Source: Collybia mongolica (taxonomy: Eukaryota > Basidiomycota > Agaricomycetes > Agaricales > Clitocybaceae). Taken from it: a stretch of 64,000 nucleotides of DNA. The position numbers and the translations under genes were made by a program. How positions within the stretch are numbered: position 1 is the stretch's first letter; each line of letters opens with the position of its first letter. The stretch spans positions 3,224,001 through 3,288,000 of the forward strand of contig JAAXNY010000009.1 of assembly GCA_013420905.1 (NCBI GenBank), given 5' to 3'. The notes beneath the pieces were generated by a model that had not been told where the DNA came from, did no database searches, and saw nothing but the letters and a program-made list of their open reading frames with translations. Below are positions 21,950-34,008 of this stretch, piece by piece.

Positions 21950-23988
21950 ATGTCCGATCAAATTTTTGAAGTGTGTCCTCAGTATGCGCCTTCTATATGC
22001 ATAGCTATTGCTTATTCTCATTGCTATCTGTGCAGCTTCCGTATTCTTGTGATTGGAAAGGTTCATTCCCACAGAGCTTCGTATGTTGAGGTAGAGTTGA
22101 CCTGACGACCCAGACTGGCGCTGGAAAATCATCATTGATCAATAAAGTCTTCGGGGTGAACGAAGCAGTAGCGTTCATTCCCATGGATCTCATTTCTTTT
22201 ATGCTCATATATCTTCGCAGGACATTTCACACAAGACACCCGGGAAAGCGAACATCGAAACAGAGATCCGATCAGAATCAAACCCCCAGTTTATTCTCCA
22301 TGATAGTCTAAGTTTTAAGCATGGAGAGGGAGGTAACCTCAGGACTGTGGAGGAGTTCATACAACGTTTAGACAGGGAACCAGAGCTCAGAAAAAAACTC
22401 CACGCCATATGGTAACTGCGTCGTGACCCCTTCCGACTCGATCTGATGCTACCTTACCTTAGGATTTGCCTTGAAATCCCGATTCTGGGCGGCCGTTTAC
22501 TCGAGAGTGGGGTTGAAAGTTTTCTCGAACTAAAGACAGGCGGAAAACTTGGAGACGGTTAGTTGAGTTTCGCGTCGGAACCTTGTTCTGTCACCTGTGT
22601 CACGAGTTCTGACGATTCCTAGTCCCTGTGATAGTGGTGTTCACGAAGTACGACAAATTGGTCAATACTATCAAACAGGATTTATACAAAAATGATCCTA
22701 ATTCTACCACGCTGGACGAAGACGCAAAAGAAAAGGCGCGGACAGAACTCAATAAATTTATTCAACCTATGGAAAGTAATACGGCGACCGCAGTACCGCA
22801 TGTTACGGTTTCAAGTTCGTCAGGGCTTTATGTTTCCATCGGTAGACAAACTGATGACAAAGCCAGCTTCAGAAGACTCGGATTACAAGCAGACACTGCA
22901 GCAGCTAATCGAAGTCACATTTGATACTGTATTTGGTTACCTCGCGGATGCTTCAGTTGTGACCGCAATTGCGCAGAAAGTGAATCCCGATGTCAAGATT
23001 CGTGCAATCATTGAGTCAGTCCCTCACCACGGAAAGCTAGTATAATACCTAACCACAAGTCATAGCGTTGGGAAACGAAGTACGATTCTCACAACTGACG
23101 GCCGTCTTGCGCACACTAAAGCTATAACAGGGTATTGGTCAGGGCTTGGCTCGAGCCTGAACTTTCCGTCGTATACACTAGAGCGCTGCCTCGACGTAAT
23201 ACATACAGATATCATCCGGGTTTGGGGTTTCCAAGATGAGGCAAATGTGAGTGCGTATCCCCCGCCATATAATATATTAGCTGGAATTAGTATTTTCCAG
23301 TGGCTGCTCAGCACAGAATTCAAAGCATTGATAGCAAACGGAGTGGACTTCGAAGCAAACTAAATCCAACGCAACGCTGTGAGCCCTACCATGTTTCTTC
23401 ATGTTCAAATACCCAAGCTTCCCAGGTCCGTCGGGCTCTCGATGATAGCAGCATTGGCGGGCATCGTCTCTGTACTTTCTGGGCCAGCAGCACCGATTGT
23501 GATCCCTATCGCCGGTGCATTTGTCCTTGCCGCGTGGGTCCGTGAAGTATATGTCCAATCGTGAGTATGGCACCAACTGAGGGAGGAGACTGGCTAACTG
23601 TTACTGCAGGCAAAGTACCCTGCGCCGCCTCATGACTTATATCATCGATCTCACACTGGTGACACAAAACCTTTTCTGGATTCAGAGCATGTTAGGTTTA
23701 AGTCAGACTTCTATCACACGCCGCATGATCAAGCTCGCTTTCATTCTTCACATTCGTTCTCCAGAGCGAAAGATCCTTGCCAGCAGGATTGCAGAATATT
23801 CCAAAACAGCAAAAGCTGTTGTGGGCGGTGGGGCAGACAGGATCTTCGAGGAGATTGAAAAGTTGATCAAATCATCGCTGATAATGTTTTAGGATATGTT
23901 CAAGCAAGATCAACAGGGCCTTCGAGAGAAATTGAAGGATCAGCGGGACGAAGATTGGAGTGTGGTTGAAAGTAATAGCAAAGTTTAG
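21950..23988 (+). pseudogene. P-loop GTPase protein, copy B, damaged
   Basis: Paralogue of the gene at 643..3460. The first exons have the same structure and lengths: 21950..21981, 22036..22060 (25 nt), 22114..22167 (54 nt), 22221..22411 (191 nt), 22463..22557 (95 nt), then from 22623. G1 is GKTGAGKSS and G4 is TKYD. The G3 motif reads DSLS instead of DxxG, losing the Gly that contacts the gamma phosphate. Downstream blocks WSGLGSSLNF and RRLMTYIIDLTL match copy A. Breaks: the reading frame changes near 22814 and needs an implausibly short 31-nt intron; the join near 23012-23125 does not resolve; an in-frame TAG at 23890-23892 precedes 31 more coherent codons (DMFKQDQQGLREK) ending at 23988. 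It lacks the C2-like N-terminus of copy A. Probably non-functional as a GTPase. Confidence 0.7.
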
Positions 23989-26497
23989 ACGATGGGCATC
24001 CATCCTGACCATTCAATGGGGAACACCCTCATATGGAGCTCATGTGATCTTTATGTATCAACGCTTCACGGCCAAAAATAAGAAGTTTTTGTTGTATCAA
24101 AAATCTTGAAAGTTAACTGCGGACACTATGATGCCTCTTCCATTGCGTGACGTATTATAACTTGATTTGTCGAAAGTTTTCCATCAAAGGACGAACAGTT
24201 CTGCACGAGATAGTGCTTATCTTGTGGAATCCTCCACCTCCTACAATTGATAGTTATGCTAACACTCCCCCTCATGGGTTGCCACCGGATCCATTTCACC
24301 ACTACGTTGTTTGATGTCCAAACGCCGTCCAATATAATACTCGTGCCACAAATAGTGATCTTAGGGATGTCGTTCCGAACCCCCTGCACTCGTGTTCGGG
24401 GATGTGTAGAGCAACGTCTGAGTAGTACTTCCTACGTCAACAACAGAATATGCCTAATATTTTGACAAAAGCGCTACTGGAATATGACCGGAGGCATCAT
24501 GAGCAGCGAAGCGCTGTTACGAAGACCGAGAGTGGGGAAGGCTACAGCAGAAGTATGTGTGAAGGGGTCCCAACAAGACCAGGGCTAAGACTCGGGCTGA
24601 ACATGAGTTCAGAGGGTATAGACAGAAGGTACAGCCCGAAAAACCCAACTGTATGATGGAGGGTAAACAAAGATAACGCAAGCTATGAACCTTGTGTCCT
24701 GAAGGGTTGGAGAAATCGTGCCACCAGGGCAACACGCCGATGACCGTTCGCACTGCTCATCCACATGCAGTCATCACCGAGTAAGTGTACACTCGACTAT
24801 TTTTGCCATAGCTAAATTTGCTTTGCGGCATCGCCCGTAGATCGTTGGGGCGGCGGAAGTACCTGAGCAGTTTTTGTCGATGGTACTCCACGAGTTCGAG
24901 GAGCTAGGAAAGGTCATGCCACAATTTGTGGCATGGGATCTCCATCAACGATTCGTCGAACGACTTCAGAACCTAAGCTACAGTGGATGTTACCGCGTGA
25001 CTTTTGCACATGCCTCCATCTTGCTCACCTGCTTGAGGATAAAGATCCTATACAAGTATTCAGCCTCTCCTATACACTCCACTTAAACCCTCGGCTCAGT
25101 GAATAACATTTCCTAAAAGTGCTGATTTATTTATTTGTAAACTGAGGATCTGAGGGCTGATGAACGGGCATCAATGATAGGCCATGATCGAAAGCGACTG
25201 AGTACTAGTCTGGTTGGCTTGTTGTGCGACAATCAAGCCCGTTTCTAAACCGATGAGAGCTTGGAGTGTCAGAAACAACAAGCGTCCACACAACCTAAAG
25301 AAAAAAAAGTGAGTAAGAACGATATGAAGATATGCGATTGCCTACAAACGACGAACTCACATCCAACTCGCCTTAGGGCAGGGTCCTGAGTTTGCCAAAG
25401 GAATCGGGATGGAGAGTCACCGCAAAATCGTTTTAAATACGTTGAGTCCATAGACAGTAGGAGTGTTGGGTAGAAGCTGGATCACGCAGAATGTCTGCTC
25501 TGGGGTGGTGTGGGGCCGTTTGGCTGTGAGGAGGCGGTCGGCGAAGTTGAAACATTCTGTCATTGGAAGTTCGGCACCACCAAATCGAGTTCAGGGCCGC
25601 CAGCCACTCGGGGCAATCGTCCTTGCCCGTGTCCAAGTAGCGCTCGGCGTTGTGCGCAACCTTTGCACCTATTTCACCTAGAGGGGTGACACAAGACGAC
25701 TGAATTCACCAATGCAGCTGAATACTCGCTTTTCCACCGCCAGGGGGTAGCTCTCGACATATTATGCCTGAAAGTATGCTAACCTCAGTCTAAGGATTGT
25801 CATCTCATAATTGGCCCAACCACATACCACTGGTCCAACAAGGCTACACCAAGTTGATGGCTCGGATGCTAGGCCGTATCAGTTGGAATCGCGCGGTGGA
25901 AGGCCGTTTGCAGCGTTCTTGTTGATACCCGCTAGGTTTAGGCTAAAAAACCACGAGAGTCAGACATGGTTAGGTGAACGAACACATAGGGAAACACACT
26001 ATAGAGCCACAGCAACCTAAATGCACGTTAAATGCTAATTAATCCATTTCCACACGAAACCAGTGGCTCCCGGCGATCCATTCTTCACGAATTGTCAAGG
26101 TTTTGGAAGGAACGATAATCCTGAATGAACGTCTCGCAGCAGTGAGTACTGGAACCTAATCTTGAGCGCCCCGAGCTTGGGTATCTGGACGTCGAAAGGA
26201 CGAGAAGAAGGAAAAAGAATACCTTTAGATCAGACTCCTGTCCCACGACTTCAATTTGGAATGACATGCTTCCCCGCCATCATTTTAACCACGCCTGCTC
26301 TTTGTTTTTCTCTCCAACGAGACGGGGATACTGCTGAGAGTCATCGACGACAATGATGTGGACGATGATCGATGAGCACGGGGAGTGCACTCAGGCGCAC
26401 CCCATTCTGCCTTGGTCACATGCCCGCAGCGCGTCCTTTGGAGGAGTTCAACAAACGGAAAGTCTGCACCGCCACCTCCAAGTGGTATAAATAACAG
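23989..26497. other. 2.5-kb intergenic, no supported gene
   Basis: Open frames of 60-90 codons occur on both strands (for example 24126..24389 minus and 24874..25086 plus), but none shows a family signature, splice-linked continuation or paralogue. No transposon ends were seen. Confidence 0.4.
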
Positions 26498-27619
26498 ATG
26501 ACATACCGTGTTTTCCTCCGTACTTTTGCAGACACAGCCGTTTGCACTCAAGCCCTCTATCCTACCCCGTCAGCGACATATAATCAACCGTCCCTCCACA
26601 TCTTCGACAGCAAGATGCTACCAATTGTCCTTTTTCTCGTCCTGGTTCCTCCGTCTCTGTTTCTCAAATATATCTACACCGGCCCGGATACGATGGACCT
26701 CGCCGTTTTGTCTTCTGTCGCTGTCTGTGCGACGATATTTATCAGCACCACCTACCTGTATCGCTCCGGAGAGAGGTTTTCGAAAGGAACGCTCAATACC
26801 GTCCTTGCCGGGCCCATCGCCCCTACCTGTTCCGTTTACAAGGCATCTCTCACGAGGCGTTTCTCGCCCGCCAAGCCATACCTTCTGGCGATCATTCCAT
26901 CCTGCCCCAACCCTGCGATCTATCACAAATTCGAATGGGCTCCAGTGTCTATCGCGGCATCGCCCTTTGCTCAACCAACCTGCAAGGCCACCAACATTCC
27001 TCCTACAGTCCTAACAAGTCCCAAAAGTGCTTCCTTGGTTCTTCGCCGTCTCAAAGGTTCCTCAAATGCTACTGTTTGGTTCGGTGTGGCGATTGTGACC
27101 CTGATTTCTGGCGTCTATCTTGTGGGACTCGAAGCTGTGTCTTGGTCTGGGGAAATTGATGAAGGACATTTCGCCAAGTTAGATATGGTGCGAAGCTCTT
27201 TTTTCTCTTCGACTCTTACTAATCACTCATACTTTGAGAAGATTAAGCTTCCCGCTGCCATCGATCACCAAGCTCAAGCTGTTCATGTGAATATCCGCCA
27301 CACCATCTTTCCTGAGCGCACACAACGTATTCTTGAATTGGATGTTTCTACTTTGGAGGCTCCTGCCCTGCGTACACCGACAGAAGATACCCCGGACAAA
27401 CCCAAGGTCGAATGTTCACCTCCGCAACCTGATCCTACTTTGGAGGCCCCTGCTCCGCTTACCCGGGGAGACGACACTCCAGCCAAACCCAAGGCCGAAC
27501 GCTTACGTCTCCAGCTTCCCAAATGTCGACGGGTAGGTAGTAAACGTGTTCCCCAGGCTCGGCTCCTGTCTTCGACTTCTACTCGTTCCTCCACTACTAG
27601 AAAGACGGCAAGGACCTGA
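26498..27619 (+). CDS. hypothetical membrane-anchored protein
   Basis: Single open frame of 373 codons without recognised domain. An alternative start at Met40 (26615, MLPIVLFLVLVPPSLF) would put a hydrophobic segment at the very N-terminus, followed by a second (AVLSSVAVCATIFIS); a third lies near residue 195 (FGVAIVTLISGVYLVG). The C-terminal third is charged and Pro-rich, with two copies of a ~35-residue repeat (TLEAPALRTP...DTPDKPKVE and TLEAPAPLTR...DTPAKPKAE), and ends in a Ser/Arg-rich tail. The start context and repeat support a real gene, but no homologue is known to me. It may be an orphan of this lineage. Confidence 0.5.
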   Translation: MTYRVFLRTFADTAVCTQALYPTPSATYNQPSLHIFDSKMLPIVLFLVLVPPSLFLKYIYTGPDTMDLAVLSSVAVCATIFISTTYLYRSGERFSKGTLNTVLAGPIAPTCSVYKASLTRRFSPAKPYLLAIIPSCPNPAIYHKFEWAPVSIAASPFAQPTCKATNIPPTVLTSPKSASLVLRRLKGSSNATVWFGVAIVTLISGVYLVGLEAVSWSGEIDEGHFAKLDMVRSSFFSSTLTNHSYFEKIKLPAAIDHQAQAVHVNIRHTIFPERTQRILELDVSTLEAPALRTPTEDTPDKPKVECSPPQPDPTLEAPAPLTRGDDTPAKPKAERLRLQLPKCRRVGSKRVPQARLLSSTSTRSSTTRKTART

Positions 27620-29449
27620 ATCTGTGTGCTCTCTCTTGGACCCCTTATTCTGCTGTCATTGCTTTATTTACCCTGGACGGCTGGATGTCGACCCACAAGA
27701 CTCATGTTCCGTCCGATGCTCAATTGGTTATGCCCTTCGGCAGATCTCGAACAGTTGGCTCAAACAAAAACAACTAGCTGCCTATCTTTTCCTGGACTTT
27801 CCTGCCTCAACTACTAGTTCAAATACCAAGCATTTAATCGATTATAACTCGGATTTATTTCTCCCTTAACGTCAATATCTCTTAAATCTCAACATATTCC
27901 TCAAAGATAACAACTTTGCTTATTCCTTTATCTTTCCGGCCGCATATATTTTAGTCTCGCTCAAAATATTCACCTCCAACGCGCATACACCCACTCCACC
28001 AACCTTTTACCACGCTGGCCCCAGCCGCCATTCTGAAAAGTGCACTGCTTCAAACAAATCTGTTCGAATTCTAGAGCAATATTACGACCCCTTCAACATC
28101 CTGCCCGCCCGATTCCACCATTCCTCTGATAAATTTAGCCGGGATCCCAGAGGTCTTGAGTACGTGCATGTTTCGCGAGAGGGGCTGGGGAAGAGCGCTA
28201 TTCCTAGGCTTGCATCTTGGTGGACATCGCGTTACAATGGACCTCCGCCCGCATCCACAGACATCTATATCTCTTGCACACTTGGTACGCTTTCGCCTTT
28301 ATGACCTATATCATCTGTCACCGGATAACACACAATAAATCTATGGTATCAAGCCTTTCTACGACTTCTCCCTCCATTTGCCACCCACACCATCCCGTCG
28401 CGCACGATTCAGTGTCACTTGATCCTTAGCTCGCCACTCATTTCTACATCCCTGAAAAATCTATCTGAATCCCTCGCTCGGGCAGCTGCAACATAACGGG
28501 CTTCTCACTCCATCTCACTCATAACTCCCTCTCAACTCGTCCGACATCTGCGGTCCCACCGTCTCCACGTCAGAAAATAATAGCCCAACTCAGTTCCATT
28601 CTAGAACGTCTGCATCTCCCTCGATTATCTCAATCTTCTCTCGGACTTTTGCATATGAACGACATTGAACTTCACCTCTTTACTTCCCCCCTTTTTCCCT
28701 ATTACTCCTTGGTTCCGTGGGCCGTAGGGGTTTGGAGGCCCCGAGGGTATGTGTGCCTGACGAGAGGGGTCAGGAAGAGCGCTCTTCCTTGACTCGCACC
28801 TTTGATGTCACCTATGTTATGACGGACCTCTGACCTCGATTCTTCTCCTCTATCCCTTCTCGCATCATAGACCCTTAGAACCCACATCTAATTCTGGGAA
28901 TGTTCGATACGGCCCAGTCATTGCTAGCCAGGTCAATATATTCAATTTTATCACTGCTTCATTTGTGTATAGCAAATGATAGATTGATCAGGTATCTTCT
29001 GGAGTTTACGTGTTCCCCTTCTCTCTGATTCCGCACTTAAATCCGCGAGAGCTCGAGCACCTTCGTAACAGCGGAGTAAAGTAATATGAATCATGACGAG
29101 AGGACCGTGGAGCCCTGAGGATGCACTTGGAAGTGTTACGGCATAAATTGGTCATCCCCTCATCCTCAATACTGTTTGACGTGGGAGTTGGGAAAGCCGT
29201 CAATTATATGGAATTATTGCTTGAGAATTACGAGGGCTCTGGATTCACCGATATAAGGTCAGCATCACCTGAGGTCAATAGCAAATTAGTCAACATACAA
29301 GGTGTACGCCTTGATATAAACATCTAATTTTCATCACTGGAATTCTGAGCTGAGTCACCGATATTTCCCATGAGTATTGCAATACCAGCAGAGCATGTGA
29401 GAACACGCAACATACTTCAAAACACTTTGAAACCATCCCCATCATTACT
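27620..29449. other. intergenic with a weak direct repeat
   Basis: No gene recognised. Two stretches about 580 bases apart (near 28175..28255 and 28757..28840) share a degenerate CGAGAGGGGCTGGGGAAGAG / CGAGAGGGGTCAGGAAGAG start and a similar continuation, suggesting an old duplication. The rest is pyrimidine-rich. Confidence 0.4.
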
Positions 29450-30780
29450 TCATCGCAAAGCATCACCAGTTACTGGACTAATGTCCGTGCTATCTACCTT
29501 GTCTTCTGCCGTCTTCATATGCACTGTATCGTGTCGAAACTTCACGAGTATAGAGATAGTCTCCATTAAGGGTCGGACGGCTGTACCGTGGGCAACCCTG
29601 ATGAGGATAAGATTAAACACAATTCCCTTTCGTGCGCTAATGTCAATACAATTTTTCAAGAGATAAAATCAGGCGACACGGACCATAATCTGAACGAGCT
29701 ATCATATTCGTGATTTCCTGTTCGGCGAAAATTAATATCACGACTTACACAATCCGAGGTGACATATGACGCGAGATTGGACGCGGCATATGTGCATAAA
29801 AATACAAGAGTTACAAGGGTGTATAGGGCGCCGGACTCAATGAGAACAAGGAGGGATTTCGCCATAGTTGGGCTGCTACTCCCGCCTTCCATTAACAATC
29901 GGTTGAGCTCAGTTTGGATTGACCAGATTCGAAAAACCATCAGGGCTGAATGTAGAAATACTCAGTGGGACCGGGGAACCTTGCGCGGGTAGATTAAAAA
30001 CTTACAAGTGGCAAGGACATTCGTGGCCAGAGTCAGTGATACCATACTAATTATGAAAGGCGCAAGAGAATGCGAGACTATGGATGTATTTTGTAGCCTT
30101 GTCTCTTTGGAGACCGCTATAGCACCGCATACTGCACCAAAACTGGCAGTTTAACAAGATGATGGTTAGAAGAATTGCAAATTTTGAGCGCACCCGTCTC
30201 TGCGATCCACATAAGGATTGGAACAATTACGACCTTCCAGTTCCTTTCGTAGACAATCCAACACCTATACAACTGGGTAAAATCTGAGAAGGCGTGACGA
30301 CAATTTTTATTGTGGCACTGACCAGGATGCTATCCGCCATAAATGTCTGCGCAACATACATAGCCAATTTCATTACATTAGCCCAGTTTGAAATCTCCGA
30401 AAAATAATCTGTAGTATGGCCTTCGAAACGGGAAAAAGCGGAGAGATTTAGTTGGAAGCCAAGCGCTACGTCAAGGCTCGAGACAACGAATAGCCAGGTA
30501 GCGGCGAAAATCATGGGATAATTCAGCATACGTCGAGCTTTAAGGTGCCCCTTCGACCACAGGAGCCCGTTGATGCAGTAGAGGAAACTTGATAAGTAGA
30601 CACCTAGTTTACGAAGAAAGAATGATTTAAGGCTGTAGCTTCGCTTCTGAAGACATTTACTGATTGTTGGTTTTGTTATTATCGTGAATAAAACACTTCC
30701 ATGGCTAGAACCTACCCGTATAAAACACACCCAACGCAAAGTGCCACGAGTTGTGCCTGGTCGAGACGGAGCTGGGGCAT
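29450..30780 (-). CDS. multi-pass (about 7-TM) membrane protein, copy 1
   Basis: Seven exons in phase: 30716..30780, 30323..30659, 30194..30272, 30006..30131, 29749..29945, 29684..29698 and 29450..29626, for 331 residues. The exon structure was confirmed by the paralogue at 56441..57787, including a 15-nt micro-exon (LVQIM here). Hydrophobic segments include LVALCVGCVLYG, FAATWLFVVSSLDVALGF, VVIVPILMWIAET, a segment around FIISMVSLTLATNVLA, ALYTLVTLVFLCTYAA and GIVFNLILIRVA. It belongs to a basidiomycete-expanded family of integral membrane proteins with conserved RIW and RVAxGTAV motifs and no established function. The ATG at 30780 gives a short luminal N-terminus matching copy 2. No break was seen. 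Confidence 0.8.
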
Positions 30781-32344
30781 TTGGACTCTCCAGAGCTGCG
30801 GAAATAAAGTGTCTGAGTATTTGATGCAGCCTATACTGCACAAACATATACAGAATGTATGTGCGAGTTGCTTGATATATACCTTTCGCCTCATGGCAGG
30901 TAAGCGCGCGTTGGCTGTGGTCAAGTTCGCGCCCACCCTCTTTTCTGCCGTCGGGCATCAGGGGCGACGGGGTAATGAGTGGTAACAGGGGAGTAGATCT
31001 CTGTTAATTTCATGATGCGTTTGGAGCACACCCGGAAACGTCGGCGGGACATAGATCCTGTGGTGGCAATGCATGATATTCGCCTATCTTTTGTGTTCGG
31101 TGATTGGTTAGCGTTGACGAATAGTTACATTCAGTGAGATGAGACTGTCTATTCGAGACCCCCAGAATTCTGGAAGCATAAGAGTGCGATGAGCAAATAT
31201 GTTCAGGGTAATTGGGGAGAGGTATACGAACAGAAGGATCCTTATTCATTCGACCTTAGTGTTCATATACGATATAACAAGCCATCAGAAGTCGTGTTTG
31301 GCGTTTACAGACCTAGCCCTCTAGGTTCGGCAGGATGTATATCAATGCGAATGATTTCGTGGCGATGTCTGGCTGGGAGGAGTGACGAGTCGGCCCACTC
31401 AGTGTTTTCGATTTCCTATGACCATCATATCATGGCACAGGGTAAATTTCCTTTGCGAGCGCTGATCGCCCGGCATGACCATGTCCCATTCAAGCTCTGT
31501 TGGTAAAGGCCGTGATAAGGTATACCTCAGCCACGAGAAGCTTACGGATTGGTCTAAATATTGCTGAGCCCTGACCTTGGAGGTGACGAAAACTAGTGCT
31601 CAGGACAACTATTATTGTTGCCCTGGGGCCGCAAATGCTTTCAATCTACTGGATGCCATTGGCAGCAACTTTCGTGATTTGGAAGTTGATCAGGAAGTGA
31701 ACTGGTCTGAGACAGTCATCACTACCCGCCGACTGAATGTTCGTTAAGTTCGATTCGTTGAACATTATAGATTATTGAGGGGTTCTCAGAACGATTCAAC
31801 TTGAACTTGATATTAGGTCCCACATGGTCAACCCCTGTAATATTGCCTTTCAAGTCGAGATCGTCAGCATGCATAAATGGATCCGGCCTGGCGTTGTCTT
31901 TTCGTGTTTAATGCCAGCGTGATCAGAAGAGCTACTAATTTTAAAGCCAGGGATGAGATTGTTGTCCATTATGAGTTTGACCTGGTGTTATCCTTCAGCG
32001 ACCTAGTAGCACGAACGGTGCGAGAAGGAGATTACAAAGAAGGCACACATATCCTTTTCGTTTTTTTTTTTTTTCGTTTACAATCGACTAGTCGAACAGT
32101 CGTCTGCTGAACTGCGGTGGACGAATTTGCTTTGGGGAAGGTATAGTGAGCTTAATCCAGAAGTATCCATTTTCTATGTGCGTATCGTTTTTGCCGATTA
32201 AACTATGGTTGAAAGACGTTTTGTCGAAGTTGGTGGATGCCTCTGGGACGCCGCTAGGTAACATGTACAAACAACATACGCGTCCAATCTTGAACGCGTC
32301 GCCGTGAGGTCTGCACTTACTTCGACGATATCTCGTTTACCAAA
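30781..32344. other. intergenic, no supported gene
   Basis: Open frames at 31189..31506 (plus, 105 codons) and 31877..32110 (plus) have no recognised motif. A poly-T run lies near 32060. The last ~200 bases should hold the Rpn8 promoter. Confidence 0.4.
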
Positions 32345-33576
32345 ATGGTGGCAACGACAACAGAACAAGTGAGAATATTATTACTTTGTGACTTTGAAAG
32401 TTAGAGCGGCTTAAATTTCTTGTAGCTAACAGCATTAGCTGGAACAACAGTCAGTACGTTGTACCTTCATCATCGCTTTTACATATCTCAAGCATTACAT
32501 CTCTAGTCGTTCACCCCCTGGTGCTTCTCTCGGTAACAGACCACCATGCCCGCTCTATATCCCGAAATTCACACAAACGCGTCATCGGAGTCCTGCTTGG
32601 GCAAGACAATGGCAAGACGATCAATGTGGCTAATTCATTCGGAATTCCGTTCGAAGAAGACGAGAAAGACAGCAAGACATGGTTCTTGGATCATAATTAT
32701 ATCGAAGGGATGTACGAGATGTTCAAGAAGGTTAACGGTGCGCCTCAATTAATACCTATTGTGGCAATAGTCTGACTTGAAGTTTTCTCTGCAGCAAGGG
32801 AAAGGATGATCGGCTGGTATCATACCGGGCCAAAGCTACGGGCATCGGACCAGGAAATCAACGAGCTGTTTAAGAGGTTCGTGGCAAGACCAGTCATGGT
32901 TATCGTGGATGTACGGCCTCACACTGTCGGTATCCCCACCGATGCATACTTTGCCGTGGAGGAGATCAAAGATGTGTGTTTTATGGTATAAATGTATCGG
33001 AGATTCACCGGCTGACTCTCGTTGTAGGATGGGACGGAAACACGAAAGACGTTCCTACACGTTCCATCAGCGATCGAGGCCGAGGAGGCGGAGGAAATTG
33101 GAGTAGAGCATCTGCTACGGGATATCAAAGATTCGACGACCACGACGCTTGCCACGCGTGTGAGCGAGCAGCTGGCGTCGCTCCGTGGACTCCAATCGCG
33201 GCTGGGCGATGTCCAGAAATATCTGGCTGACGTAGCGGCGGGGACGATGCCCGTGAATCACCAGATCGTGTACCACCTCCAGGACGCGCTGAATCTCCTC
33301 CCGGATCTCTCAGATCCTGACACAACACAAAGCTTCGCCTCAAGCACGAACGATCAGCTGCTGGTGGTTTACTTAAGCAGTCTGCTCCGGGCAGTTATCG
33401 CGCTGCATGGCTTAGTGGATAACAAGGCCACAATAGGGCGGGCGGAGCTAGAGCTAGAGGAAGGGAGTGGCGGGGATAAGGACAAAAAAGGCGTTGCGAA
33501 GGATGGAAAGAAGAGTAACGGCAAGGACAAGGACAAGGAGGCGAGTCAGAAGAACGGGGATCAGAAAGGGTTGTGA
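32345..33576 (+). CDS. RPN8: 26S proteasome regulatory lid subunit Rpn8
   Basis: Five exons, 32345..32368, 32426..32453, 32507..32737, 32795..32973 and 33028..33576, give 336 residues, close to yeast and human Rpn8/PSMD7. The MPN domain spans about residues 15-155 ([42 protein letters not shown]). It lacks the full JAMM zinc-ligand set, as expected for Rpn8, the catalytically inactive partner of the deubiquitinase Rpn11 in the lid. The helical C-terminal region follows ([14 protein letters not shown]) and the last ~50 residues are Lys/Asp-rich. Exon 1 has only eight codons; the ATG at 32345 is required to complete the N-terminus. It sits in a co-oriented housekeeping block. Confidence 0.95.
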
Positions 33577-34008
33577 AGGTCGCTCCACTTAGAACGGTCG
33601 TATGTCGCTCGTTTACGCAAATTCTTGGACAAAACTGGCGCACACGCTAGCGCCCTGCGCCTCGTGTAGCGCGCGCGTCGAGTCATAATGCTATTTGTAT
33701 ACAAATTGGTGAGAAAATACGAACATGAGGAGGTGCACGAGTAGCCTCGGATCGGGACGCGGTACAGATCTATCGATGACTCAGCCGCAAGTTATCTTTT
33801 TTCCATCATACAAAATTCGAGATCTGTTTCTCTTCTTCAACCACCACCAACCTTACCAAGAACTACAACACTCATCTCAAAGTACGTTTTCATCACAGTT
33901 TCGCCTACCCCATGAGCCCCGGATCTCTTGGTTTTCGCCTGAGAGCACAGGACATTGGAGTTCTGACACTTATGCCCCTTTTCCCCTCTTATCAGACCCA
34001 AATCGAAA
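33577..34008. other. intergenic / 5' UTR of the CCHC gene
   Basis: No separate gene. The CT-rich stretch before 34009 is consistent with a fungal promoter or leader. Confidence 0.5.
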
